A stretch of 38,787 bases of DNA from Chara braunii. Its lineage: Eukaryota; Streptophyta; Charophyceae; Charales; Characeae. Shown here piece after piece: positions 1 through 9,480 of the stretch. The notes under the pieces were generated by a model. The model had not been told where the DNA came from, ran no database searches, and was given only the letters and a program-made list of their open reading frames with translations. A program made the translations under genes and the position numbers. Within the stretch, counting starts at the first letter, position 1; every line of letters starts with the position of its first letter. The stretch lies in NCBI GenBank assembly GCA_003427395.1, contig BFEA01000194.1, positions 2,076,291-2,115,077 of the forward strand, read 5' to 3'.

Positions 1-600
1 CGATATCTTGAGTATTGTGTGGGCGCATGTCGCCAGTTGCTGTTTCGCTGTTTGCATACATGACAAGTTGAATAATCAGAAGTGTGATTTCAGACCTGCC
101 GAACACCAACTGAGACCCACAGCTGATTTCTGAGTTTTGCCAATGGAATGTATGCCTTGCTGAGATTCCCGTTTGTTGCTGAGTTTTCTAAGTCTTTGTG
201 TGTGCATGCTTGCTGTCTGCCTGCCTGTTTGAGTGCTTGACGGCTTGAGTGTGTGTGTGACCCGGAAGGGTACTTGTCCGTTCGGGAGGCCTGAAGGGCT
301 GGTTCTTACCTGTGCCCGTGACTTTGAGGGTTGCAGCGGGGAAAACACTCAAGTGGCAGGAGTAGGCCCGCGACACTTAGAGCAGCGGGAAAAAACACGC
401 AAGTAGCAGGAAGGCCGGTACCACACCAAGTAGCGGTAGATATGTCGGGTACTCGAGACCGAGCAGAAGAAGACAAAAGTTGGCATTTTTATAGGCCCCA
501 GTAGTTGTAGGCTAAGTCTAGGCGGGTACCAGTCCAAGTAGTCTGAGTCTAGGGCCTGTACGGGCAATATCAGAGTCTGCAATGATGTTTCCCTCCGACA
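1..600. other. Unannotated AT/GT-rich stretch with one short direct repeat
   Basis: No coding sequence could be supported. The only structure seen is a roughly 28-bp motif (GCAGCGGG, A-rich, CACNCAAGTNGCAGG) at about 333-361, repeated with few changes at about 382-410. The open frames here overlap on one strand and have no recognisable domain. Confidence 0.4.
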
Positions 601-1195
601 GGGAGGAGGTACCGGTTGCTTGAAGGCCACGTGGCCTGGAAGTCACCGCCCAAGAGGCAAGCAGGCCGCTATATCTCCAGGAGGAGCAAAGAGCTCCTTC
701 TCATTTTATGGTGTGCACGTTTGGCGACACATTGCTTGGAGCGCTGGCTGGAGCAGCACTGCTTGGGAGGAAGGAGCGCCCAGCTCCCCACCTCGGATAT
801 GGTGGAGGATCACGGGCTGGAGGAGGAGGAAGACGAAGACTAGGAAGGGAGAGCGCCAAAGGTACTTACCTGGCTATGGTGGATGCCATCTTCATCACCT
901 TGGGGGGCGCTGCATCTGGAAGGCCCCAGTTGGGGCAGAGCTATACCAAGAAGCTTCGAGGCAGAGTCAGGCATGGTGGCCTGAGCTAGAGCGGCCATAG
1001 CTGCTTTGAGTTGTCTTTTGGCACATCAGGACAAGGCCCTAGCAGTCCGCCATCGCCTCGGCTTTCATGAAGAGGAAGGAGAAGGGTGGCCATGGGTATG
1101 GTGGACCTCATGTTGTACCTGCAGTAGAAGAGGGATTCGGACATTGATTCTGTTTCAGCCATTCAACATTATTATTATTATTTATTGTGAATAAA
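600..1195. other. GC-richer stretch with several overlapping chance open frames
   Basis: All three plus-strand frames stay open for 75 to 126 codons between about 616 and 1000, which reflects base composition rather than a gene. The predicted peptides are rich in Trp, Gly and Arg and match no family I recognise. A loose motif (TATGGTGGA) recurs at about 800, 886 and 1098, suggesting an old repeat. I do not call a gene. Confidence 0.35.
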
Positions 1196-1335
1196 GAGGG
1201 GAGGAGAAAAGGAGGAGGAGAAGGGAATTATCATTGGTCTTTGCCGGTGTACATCTTCTTCTTCTTCTTCTTTCTTTCTTCTTCTTCTTTTTCTGTCTTT
1301 CTTCTTCTTCTTCTTTCCCTCTCTCTCCTCTCAAG
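1195..1335. repeat. GA-rich tract followed by (CTT)n/(TTC)n microsatellite
   Basis: A purine tract at about 1195-1225 is followed by an imperfect CTT/TTC repeat from about 1253 to 1320. The 158-codon frame crossing it (1187-1663) begins with a Phe/Ser run encoded by the repeat and is not a credible gene. Confidence 0.7.
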
Positions 1336-1414
1336 TTCATTCATTTCTTTTTGCAATTGGACAGCATTGTGCTTTCTCATCAGTTTGTACTTCGAAAATG
1401 GCCAGGATCATAAC

Positions 1415-1710
1415 ATCTCTCTCTTCCATATGGTGGGCTCACAGACAAAGGGTTGCTTGCTTGTGCTTCTGCACTGCACTCTTTTTGCCCAAGTTGTAGC
1501 ATGTTTCCTTCAAACTGTAGGAACTGCTTGGTTGTTGGCATGTCTCCTAGCAAGACCCCATTTTTCTCTTGAGCATGTTCTCTCTCTTTACCATGTGGTG
1601 GTGAAATGGAAAACGGGTGCTTGCTTGTGCTTCCACACTTCACTTATTTTACCCATGGCGTAACTGCTTGGGTTGTTGGCATGTCTCCTTGCAAGACCCT
1701 TGATGACGAC
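1415..1710. repeat. Diverged tandem duplication, unit about 165 bp
   Basis: The word TTGCTTGCTTGTGCTTC near 1452 recurs as GTGCTTGCTTGTGCTTC near 1617. The flanks match in order: a CCATATGGTGG/CCATGTGGTGG motif, and downstream GGAACTGCTTGG with TTGGCATGTCTCCT then GCAAGACCC. Two copies are present, with many point differences and small indels. Confidence 0.65.
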
Positions 1711-2004
1711 TGTAAGGGGTTCTACTGTATGTGGACACAAAAGGGTTACAATCCAGAGATGGTAATGATCTCATAAAATGTCACTGTGCATGCACAAGTT
1801 GTTCTGTTACTGCCCTAGAGATTGGAGGTCAGCAAGTTGCCTGGCAGGTAACATGTGTGAAGTGAGGTCCTGCTAAGTGCCATTATGTTCTTGTGGACTT
1901 GTCTCACTGGCAGACGTTTAGCAAGTTGCCTGTTCACGGGGGTCATCTCACCAGCTTTTGCAAACTTTGTTAACTTAAAGCACTTGTAAGGCCCTCTTTC
2001 TCTC
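1711..2004. other. Nothing recognisable
   Basis: Only short word repeats were seen (for example CAGCAAGTTGCCTG near 1831 and TAGCAAGTTGCCTG near 1919). No open frame, RNA gene or transposon end was supported. Confidence 0.4.
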
Positions 2005-2710
2005 TCTCTTGAATTTCGCCTTTCCCCATTACTGCCTCCCTCCCTCCAATCCCTCCCTCGCTATCAGGACCTGCCGTCTTCCCGTCCCAGCCCTGCCTCC
2101 CTTTCCCCGCTTCCTGAACTGCCGTCTTCCCTTTCCATTACAGCTCTGCATCCCCTCCCTCGCATCCCGATCTTCACACACCACATCACCACTCTTCCCC
2201 TTCCCCATCTCTGCCTCAAGCGCTTGGGCTATCATCACCTCCCTCCCCTTCATCACGATCTTTTTCTGTCCCTGCCAGTCTGATTTCCCCCTCCCTGCCC
2301 TCGGCCTCATTTACCCCTCCCGTCCCCCCTATCACCACCCCTTCCTAACTGCCTCTCCTTCCACTCTCGCCTCCCTCCCCAATTGTGAGCCCTCTCCCTC
2401 TGATCCCCGCCTTTCCTCCCCGACCTCCAAACCCACATCTCATCCCGACCTTGCCTCCCCCCCATCCCTACCGCCCTCCCATCCATCACAATTTTCACCT
2501 ACTCTCTCCTACATCCCACCCTCATTGTTTTAACTGCCCCCCCCCCCCCTCGATCGCCACCTTTCCCAATCGATCTCGACCTCAATTTGTCCCCATCCCA
2601 GCCTTTCCTTCCCCCCCACCCCCCAAACCACGTTTTCCCCACCCCTTCGCAACCTCAACTACACCCCCATTCTAGCCTCCTCTCCCCTCTCCCACCCTGA
2701 TTGTCACGTC
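2005..2710. repeat. 700-bp polypyrimidine (C/T) tract on the plus strand
   Basis: This stretch is overwhelmingly C and T on the plus strand, with recurring CCCTCCC and CCTTCCC words and a C-run near 2537. The long frames on both strands (174 aa plus, Ser/Pro-rich; 93 aa minus, Gly/Arg/Lys-rich) follow from this composition and are not called as genes. Strand asymmetry this long can form triplex DNA or mark an old RNA-derived insertion; neither is shown here. Confidence 0.75.
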
Positions 2711-2935
2711 ACCCACCCATCCCGATGCAAGGAAACCCGGGGAGGGTGATGCATGTTGTCTGCTGAAGCCCTGGGCCACAGCGTCTGTCACCCACTGCGC
2801 CCGCTTCGGGGGTCCTCAGTGGCCATCAGGGAGCAGGGGTTAAGTTGACCTGTCATGCCCCTGCTTAGATGCCGCCTGAAGGCTCTTACTGCGAGCTGTG
2901 AAGATAGAAAGTAAAATAAAATAAATAATCTCAAG
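2711..2935 (+). mobile_element. Possible short retroposon-like segment with an A-rich tail
   Basis: A GC-rich, non-coding stretch ends in an (AAAAT)-type tail near 2909-2927. A similar tail closes the LINE 3' end at 29864-29887. No internal promoter boxes, 5' end or target-site duplication could be fixed, so this is only a tentative LINE- or SINE-derived 3' fragment. Confidence 0.2.
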
Positions 2936-3040
2936 CCTGCAGATCTGAAATCACTGCTCGGACTTCCTTTTGCAGGACCTCAGATTTGCAGGGGGTATGG
3001 ATGAAATTTGCTTCACACAAAATGAACAGGGAACTTTATT

Positions 3041-3235
3041 GCGTTATCATGCAGAAGAGGCGAGACAAACAGCTCAAGGCCAAGATGGTTGAAAGCATAT
3101 ATACCAATACAGTCCCAGAACAAACAGGGGTTCAATAGCATTATCATGCAGAAAAAGGTGAGGCAAACAGCTCAACCCCAAGAAGGATGGAAGCAGGACA
3201 TACCAAGTATCCCCAAACATCACTGCTGCACAAGT
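3041..3235. repeat. Tandem duplication, unit about 97 bp, two copies
   Basis: Copy one starts near 3041 with GCGTTATCATGCAGAAGAGG and copy two near 3138 with GCATTATCATGCAGAAAAAG. Both continue through CAAACAGCTCAA and end in a CATATACCAA or CATACCAA word. A short third piece (GCATATACCAATCCGTCCCA) lies near 3440. Confidence 0.7.
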
Positions 3236-3662
3236 CCCTGTCCAGATTTTCAGAACTGCTTTTAGTCTCAAAATTGTTTCGACCGCTCGAGAAACCAAAC
3301 TACCGAACGGGACCAGCTCCCAATCCCAGTTTCGCTCAATGCTCACCTGTTTGTGAGGTTTCCCAAGCAATAGTTCACGCATTTGCAGTTCCCTGCAGTT
3401 CGTTCAACCTGATGTTTGTTGACTAGCATGTACAGACCCCAGCAGCATATACCAATCCGTCCCAAGCTGAAGTGGAAGGAGAAATGTCTAGGCAGAAAGC
3501 TGCCTCGTGTCTCACATAATAATGTTATAATTCCCCCCTGCGTAGGTTGACAGGCTGCGAAAGAGTAACAGCAGGTTCTTCGTCTGGTCCCAACTAAGGT
3601 ACGTTCCAACACCTGCTGCACAAGCAAAATTAGAACAAGAAGAGCCAAATATCTGCCTCACC

Positions 3663-3812
3663 CGTACCACACACGTACTCAGACCTACTTCCCCTTTATC
3701 CCATTCATCTTTTTCGCCCTCAGGATCGAGGAGCTTTTGAACAGACCCTTTTCCACTAGCAAAACCCCAATCTATACCCTCCGACCGCGTGCGTAAGTCT
3801 CGCACAGCCAAG
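3663..3812 (-). CDS. Possible isolated exon, function unknown
   Basis: On the minus strand a roughly 150-nt open stretch follows a possible AG acceptor (CATCAAAATAG near 3813) and ends at a good donor (CGG then GTGAGG near 3662). The peptide is charged and non-repetitive, with the pieces RDLRTRSEGIDWGFASGK and LLDPEGEKDEWDKGEVG, so it reads more like protein than the neighbouring frames. No matching exon was found on either side and I recognise no family. It could be an orphan exon of a host gene with long introns or simply a chance frame. Confidence 0.25.
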
Positions 3813-3835
3813 AAGCTATTTTGATGATGACCCAA

Positions 3836-4530
3836 ATTGTGCTAGTCGCAACCCACATCTCTGCTCTTCCAAGATATGGCGAAGTTTGATCGATACTTCA
3901 ATCAACACGACATGTTCAGCAGTCGTGCTTCAGAGTCGTTACCACAATTTTCAGAAGTGAACGTCGAGAATAGACTGGCCAGGATAGCAGGACTAAGAGA
4001 CTAAGTTGTAATAAACCCTATTCAGATCGGCACAAGGGTCGTCACTTTTGGTCAAAGGCCAGAAGCGGCAAAAACGATGTAGAGTGCTTACGTGGCACTG
4101 GACAGAGAGGCTGCTGTTGCCGTACATGCCGGGGGTCGTTGCTGACGTGGACTGTCCGCTGTTAAGGCAAGCGCTGTAGCGCATGCCTGCTGATGTGGCA
4201 GACACTATTGTCTATGAGGTTGATACCTCATGCTGACGTGGCAGACAGCAATTGAAGACAGGCCGAGGCTGACATGGCAGGCAGTCACTGAAGACAGCAA
4301 CATTGCTGACTAGGCACATTGCTGAAACGAAGCACCGCCGATGTGGTAACTGGAGGTCAGGCCAGTGAGAAGAAGGCTTTGCATGTATGGGACCAGGCGG
4401 GCGGTACAGCGAGCAGACATTGCTGTAGTGCCACACGCCTGGTTGCATGTCTGGCCAGACAAGCATCTTCCAGGAACGAAGATGAGGAAAGCAACTGCTA
4501 ATCTTGATTCGAAGTAGTGTGAATATTGCG
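3836..4530. repeat. Region with scattered GCTGACGTGGCA motifs
   Basis: Variants of GCTGACGTGGCA (for example at about 4138, 4190, 4229, 4268 and 4333) recur at irregular spacing. They grade into the regular 34-bp tandem repeat that follows, so this looks like a decayed arm of the same satellite. The frames here, including 4212-4613 minus, follow the repeats and are not called as genes. Confidence 0.5.
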
Positions 4531-4533
4531 GCT

Positions 4534-4650
4534 GGCATATTGCATTCCTGTGTATTGCTGCTGACGTGGCATATTACATTCCTGTGTATCGCTGCTGACA
4601 TGGCATATTGCATTCCTGTGTATTGCTGCTAACGTGGCATATTGCATACT
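4534..4650. repeat. 34-bp tandem repeat, about 3.4 copies
   Basis: The word GGCATATT recurs at 4534, 4568, 4602 and 4636, exactly 34 bp apart. The unit reads GGCATATTGCATTCCTGTGT plus a GCTGCTGACGT-type remainder, with one or two substitutions per copy. Confidence 0.85.
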
Positions 4651-4985
4651 TACCAGGTGGGCTGTTGTTTCTTCTTGATTGAGCAGACCGACCTTGTTGT
4701 GTGTCTTGATCGCACTGGCCGTTGCATAGGACCTCTGTTCATAGTCTCTAATTTAGAAACTCGTTAGTCATTATTAGCAGGAATTAGGAGGGTAGAAGGT
4801 AGAAAATCATTATCAAGTACTTCTGATCATGGTTGCCCCGGACCCGGACATCCAGACACCGGACACCGGGCCCGGACCTGCGTCTGGATTAATTCGAACG
4901 TCCGGTAATCCGGACACTGTTCCGGACAACCGGACATGCGGACCCAGACGACACGGTTGTCAATTAACAGGTCCGGATGTCCGGA

Positions 4986-5077
4986 TTAAAAAAAAAAAGA
5001 AGAAAAAAAGAAGAAGAAGAAGAAGAAGAAGAAGAAGAAGAAGAAGAAGAAGAAGACGACGAAGAAGAAGAAGAAGC
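4986..5077. repeat. (GAA)n microsatellite inside the hAT-like element
   Basis: An A-run grades into a nearly pure GAA/AAG repeat broken once near 5056-5060 (GACGACGAA). The long Arg, Glu and Ser/Leu runs of the predicted frames on both strands come from this tract. Confidence 0.95.
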
Positions 5078-5091
5078 AGCCCGACAGACAC

Positions 5092-5358
5092 ACGATGCTG
5101 TAGTTGTATTAGCCGACTTATCTTTAACACACTCACATACACACCCACACCCACACACACACGCACACAGAGTGTCGCGCACACACACACACACACACAC
5201 ACTGTCGGGGTTCAACCTCCTAATGAGTCGGTGAAAGTCCGACGAAACAGTCTGGTACAGTCATGCTTTTTTGAGTGTATAGTGAATATGACAACACACA
5301 CAAACACACACACACACACACACACACGATGCTGTAGTTGTATTATCCGACGTATCTT

Positions 5359-5391
<33 letters not shown>

Positions 5392-5419
5392 GCTGTAGTT
5401 GTATTATCCGACGTATCTT

Positions 5420-5454
<35 letters not shown>

Positions 5455-5455
5455 G

Positions 5456-5505
<50 letters not shown>
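5092..5505. repeat. (CA)n tracts with a repeated 37-bp non-CA segment
   Basis: A segment GATGCTGTAGTTGTATTANC then CGACNTATCTTTAA occurs near 5092, 5329 and 5389, each followed by a (CA)n run; the last two are 60 bp apart. The final (CA)n run extends to about 5503. The array is interrupted at 5201-5280 by the hammerhead motif and its flank. Confidence 0.9.
5201..5251 (+). ncRNA. Type III hammerhead ribozyme motif, core mutated (copy 1)
   Basis: All hammerhead parts appear in order. Stem III is ACTGT (5201-5205) with ACAGT (5247-5251), and the cleavage triplet is GTC ending at 5206. Stem I is GGGG (5207-5210) with CCTC (5216-5219) and a 5-nt loop. The first core segment is CTAATGA (5220-5226). 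Stem II is GTCGG (5227-5231) with CCGAC (5239-5243) and a 7-nt loop, followed by GAAA (5244-5247). The consensus core is CUGANGA, so G5 has become A; this guanine is needed for catalysis, and this copy is predicted to be inactive. It lies inside the hAT-like element and is clearly related to the copies at 11400 and 11741. Confidence 0.75.
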
Positions 5506-5875
5506 CACAACCAGTTCTCCTTGGCCCGCTGAAGCTCACCCAAGATTGCAAGTACAGGCCCTTCAGGGCCGGTCCGGTTGGCCTAACATTCTGCCAAAAA
5601 CTGCGCCAACAACTTTCGGGGGACCACCAGGCACTGGAGAATCACCTGGGGACCCCCAAAAAGATTTTCGAATTTTCTAAAAATAGGGCCCAACCGGAAC
5701 CCCAAGGCGGACACCGGATCCAGACATCCAGACTGAATTGTCTGGATCCCGATCCGGACGTCCGGTTGACAACCATGCTTCTGATTCTTTATTTATTTTT
5801 GTTTCTTCATTTTCTTGCTGTAATTTTGAAAATTCGTTTGTGGCTCAGGCCGTGGAATTAACTTTTGAATATTAC

Positions 5876-6390
5876 GGTGTCGAGCGCATCGGCCTTCGCA
5901 TGAAAACGAGGGCCCTCCCGGCCATGTCACGCAGGAGTTAACCTAAAACATAACTTTTAGAGACAACTCGGGAACGACGCATACTGTTCCGTGAACCGCC
6001 GAGATGGACGCGGTTGCTTCGCTCCTTCGCCGCTCTAGCCGGGTGCGCCAGCTATACATCCCTCGGTCCCCTACTACAGCACAGGTTCTCGCGGGGCATA
6101 AGCTTGCATCCCTAAGGGGCTGTCACCACCCTTAGGGGCGTATCCCTACCGAGCTACTGATCCACGTGCGAAGGCTTTTATGTGCAATCGCAGAGGTAGA
6201 TCAGTCGAGGGCGTTTGCTCGTCTCGCTGCAGTATAGGAATTGTTTGACTAAACACCGAATGAACCCGTGCGTCGTTCGTTCCCTGGGGCGCTGATCTCC
6301 CAAGTACGAAGCGTACGCCGGTCGACTAGGACAGTCTCGACCAAACGTGAAAACGATCCTTAGTCCCTAGCAATCAAACAACAAAAATCC
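5876..6390 (+). repeat. Dispersed structured repeat, copy A (partial)
   Basis: This is related to the first 500 bp of the tandem units at 35411 and 36196. Shared blocks in order include GTCGAGCGCATCGG, CCCTCCCGGCC, GTCACGCAGGAGTT, a CCGCTCTAGCCG-type block, TTGTCACC or TGTCACC, a CGAGCTACTGATCCAC-type block, CAGAGGTAGATCAG, GGGCGTTTGCTCGT, GCTGATCTCCCAAG and CCGGTCGACTAGGA. It holds a perfect 9-bp hairpin, CCCTAAGGG (6110-6118) with CCCTTAGGG (6129-6137), at the place where the other copies have different stems around the same TGTCAC loop. No protein is supported. A long terminal repeat or a structured non-coding repeat are the options. Confidence 0.7.
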
Positions 6391-7084
6391 CCATACTTGA
6401 AACAAAATCACACAATCCAAATCGTTGACTTGATGAGCTGGTCTGCCAAAGTGTCTCTTTTTCAACCTGTATGACTGAAAGAACTTTTATATTGTCGTTC
6501 CAAGATTATTAATTTAAATAAATAAACTAAGACTGATCTTATTATCATGACTACTGAAACTTGTCATGAATAGCTTCTGTAAGTAAATATCACTGGTACC
6601 ATGCAGATCAACAAGTGATATGGTTCCTAGTCGATGTTTGAACTCCCGGTTCGACCACGTTTCCGTACCATATTCAATTATTTGGAGGAGCGAGTAACAA
6701 CCTTGTTGGTTGCTTTGCCCTCCTGGACAATAATTACTCTTCCTGTCCCACGAATGATGGAGTATCCATCTCTAACGCCAAGTTACGCAACGTAGAAATT
6801 TTTCATTTTCCGCTGCTTTGCTTGACAACTTTTTCAGACGTTTGCTTTTCACTCTATCCAACTTATTTTTATGCGAACGATTACCCCTCAATGCATAAGC
6901 ATGATAGTGAAATCATCGGAGTAATCATCCGAATACTATCCATCTAGCGGTCCTAACTACATAAAGTGTTTTGTTTTTGTTTTTAGATTACCTCGTGAAA
7001 CCATAAGTTATATGGTTTCCTCAACGGGACTGAGTCCATGCGAAGTGTTTTCTGAAATCTGAGTAAGATTTCAGAAGACGATGT
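6391..7084. other. Unannotated stretch
   Basis: AT-rich DNA without a credible open frame, RNA gene or recognisable transposon end. A GGTTCGACC word near 6648 resembles a tRNA B box but lacks a pairing T-stem and an upstream A box. Confidence 0.4.
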
Positions 7085-8170
7085 CTAATCCTGGTAAATC
7101 TCTCGCCCTTCGCGCACCTGTGCCTCCAATAAATCCAAACGTGCCAGCTCGTCGTCGTTGAAAATCAAAGTAGACCTTCGTCCGCATCGCATGACTCTAA
7201 CAATCCGAGTATTATAGAAGGAGGCCATCCGAGAGGCTAGTCTCCAAACTATAACTCGGAGAGGTCGACTAAGTCCAAACAGGTGTCGAGTCTCTGTGTC
7301 CCGGATCCGGACGACGCCGAAACGCCTACCGGACGAGGTAAGCTTGATACTGACGATGACTCGAGAGAGGCATCGGAGGTTACTCGCGTGGTGGAAATAC
7401 AAAGTATATCTGTAAAGCTCGTCGGGAGTCCGAGCCGTGTTGACTCGGAAACCCGCGCGAGTATTAGGGAAAAATCCCTCGCCATTTTGAAGCAGTCCAA
7501 TGAAGCCGAACCAGTCGATAGGAGATCCATCTCGAACTCGTAAAAGTCGCGCCGCACTCCTGATGAGATCCTCCTCGTGTGTATCACGAACCAGCAGATA
7601 CCTCGGGATTGTCAGGTCTCGTCGTGCTCCAGGTAGCTGCATATCAAAACGAATCCAAATTAGTCGCGTAAGAACTCTCGAGTTCTTCAGCTTCATCTTC
7701 CAAATCATCATCATATAATGCTTCGGCTGCTATAATAACGAACCTATTGGCACGTATCCGCTCTGCGTAGTATATGCCAAAGAATGGGCCTTGTCGCTCA
7801 TTTAGCCAAAGCACATAACGAACGAACGTCAACCTTATTTCCGGGATCTCGTCCACCCGTGGATTGAGTTCGTATGGCTGCAATATCACCAAGTTCATAT
7901 TAACGAAGTGACGTTCGAGCAATGGCGGTGCGAACTCGTAGTGAATAACATCCAAGCCGGCCGGTCTCCTGAAAATAAGCCGTCTGGGGGTCTCTGCGCA
8001 CTGCCATCCCAAAACCGCGGAACGTCGTCCTCTGAGTACAGCTCTGACGGGTTATAAACACATCGGCCTATCCTTTCTACTCTTTCTCCATTACGTTTTT
8101 GGATTTCAACCCTTTCGGCCGCCGAATTGCGGTCGTAGAAAAGGAACAAGTCCATGGATCCCGCAGCCAT
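7085..8170 (-). pseudogene. Unrecognised gene family, copy 1, main exon (frameshifted)
   Basis: On the minus strand, coding sequence starts at 8170 directly after a strong acceptor (pyrimidine-rich, ending TTTCTTTCAG at 8171). It runs through three overlapping frames, 8170-7895, 8012-7644 and 7714-7085, implying two frameshifts. The first part is charged; an acidic linker (ALYDDDLEDEAEELE) follows; then come the blocks DLTIPRYLLVRDTHEEDLIR, ARLLRV and, near the end, VWRLASRMASFY. A diverged copy with the same block order lies at 32801-34095. I recognise no named domain. Shared blocks in two copies indicate real past coding function, either a host gene family or an undescribed transposon protein. 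The total is about 350 codons after the acceptor. Confidence 0.5.
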
Positions 8171-8224
8171 CTGAAAGAAAAAGGAAGACGAATGTGATTA
8201 AGTTAAAACTAAGAACCACATAAA

Positions 8225-8644
8225 ACATTTATCTTCCTTCTGGCCCGTGTTTCTTATGGCACGACCAACCTCGTCAGGAGTATCTAAATGTACTCCGTTC
8301 AACTAGTGGAACATGAGTCGGGCTGCTTGTGGCGCCAACTCTCCATACGTTAGTGGTACCTAGGATGACCACTTAAACAGGATTGCTAAGGCAGTTTTCC
8401 CTTTTCGGAAGGCGTCAAGAAATAAATTTTCTTCCGTGTGGATGCCTTTTCCATTACCCTGAGAGGTGGTCTGGGATACTCCTCCTCGCCCGAGTACAAA
8501 ACTCGGATCTAAGAAGTCGGGCCGTCTCCACCGAATCGGCATAGTATCCCCCCGCAAAGCGGTCCACTCTGAGTCGATAACAGGGCCGGCCCCTAAGGCA
8601 ACGAACCCCCGCCCCAGATGCCTCCTAGAAAAATGGATAAACAC
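8225..8644 (-). pseudogene. Unrecognised gene family, copy 1, upstream exon remnant
   Basis: A minus-strand frame (8644-8360) contains VIDSEWTALRGDTMPIRW and GIHTEENLFLDAFRKGKT. The same frame stays protein-like after a TAG near 8360 (YGELAPQAARLMFH) and past a second TAG (LDTPDEVGRAIRNTGQKED, to about 8225). Counterparts in copy 2 are CGVNSDWSKGNATIDF, FISPTRVEAVRTLYDWGC and ADELWP at 34270-34500. An intron of about 50-200 nt before 8170 is likely, but the donor is not clear. The two in-frame TAG codons could be plain decay. Confidence 0.4.
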
Positions 8645-9480
8645 CTACACGGCAGACAAGTAGAGTCTTGCCGCCTAGCGTCAAAATAAACTTAGACGAA
8701 GAAAGAGGAATCGTAGAAAGATAGAATCATTCAGACTGACAGGCATAGATGAAAGAGGGTTATTCGGGAAAGAATGGGTAACCTCAGGAATAAGTCTAAA
8801 CCAAGTTGAATTTCTCTTCCTTATGCTCGCTTCGTTTCTCGTCTTCTTCTTTTTCTTTTATTGATACATTGAATACAAGCACAGAGGTGAAAAAGTCCAC
8901 CATTATTTCACCGCCATCACCCTCATCCATTTCAGTCCACATGTCGTACTTGCAATCAAAACCCAACGACACACAGACCACCATGCATTCCTTCACCATT
9001 GTCAGACTCTCAGTCATGCACGCAAGAACACACATCCTCTTCGCTTTTTCAATGAATATTCAGTGAAACAGGTCAAAGCAAGTGTGGGTTCACTCAGGTG
9101 TGAAGGGAACTGAGTCAATTTAACTGACCTTGAGTGAAGTTTTAACGGTACACCCAAGAAGATCGTATAAAATTTTACGCTCTCCTGACGAGAAGGTTGT
9201 CGTACCCAGTCGTCACCAAAGTGATCGACACCACTCCCTTGTGACGACGCCTCCCAGAGCACCCTCTCAGCACTCAATCACTTTCCACTAATCCAGGCGG
9301 CGTTTTCTAGTTACCGTCACTTGCGTCCAAAGTATGGTGTCTCCACGGTGTCACCCTCACGTCACTTCAAAATGGAAACACTGCTTTGACGCACCCCCTC
9401 TGCGTCAACGTCCCACCTCCACCTAGTGCACTGATACTGCCGTTACTGTCGTAAAGTAGCGCCGTCACTTGCAAGAATAT
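8645..9480. other. Unannotated stretch
   Basis: No gene or repeat structure could be supported. GTCAC and GACG words are frequent between about 9200 and 9470, just before the minisatellite. The overlapping frames at 8796-9066 are on opposite strands of a (TTCTTTT)-rich segment and look like chance. Confidence 0.4.

Larger units (their letters stand above)
4828..5777. mobile_element. Non-autonomous hAT-like DNA transposon, 950 bp
   Basis: Both ends read CATGGTTG in inverted orientation, and the element sits between perfect 8-bp direct repeats CTTCTGAT at 4820-4827 and 5778-5785. An 8-bp duplication with CA-starting termini is typical of the hAT superfamily. Several CCGGAC/GTCCGG words cluster just inside each end, as expected for subterminal transposase sites. 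The interior has no transposase; it carries (GAA)n, long (CA)n, a short minisatellite and a hammerhead ribozyme motif. Movement would have needed a transposase from elsewhere. The intact duplication suggests a fairly recent insertion. Superfamily assignment rests on duplication length and terminal bases only. Confidence 0.75.

Noticed and set aside
4829-5449. Arg/Glu-rich and His/Thr-rich ORFs across 4829-5449
   Set aside because: They are translations of (GAA)n and (CA)n microsatellites.
6640-6665. GGTTCGACC as a tRNA gene B box
   Set aside because: No T-stem pairing, no A box at the right distance and no acceptor stem.
7553-7600. CTGATGA followed later by GAAC, resembling a hammerhead core
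   Set aside because: There is no GAAA, and stems I and III do not form; it also lies in the coding remnant. Chance match.
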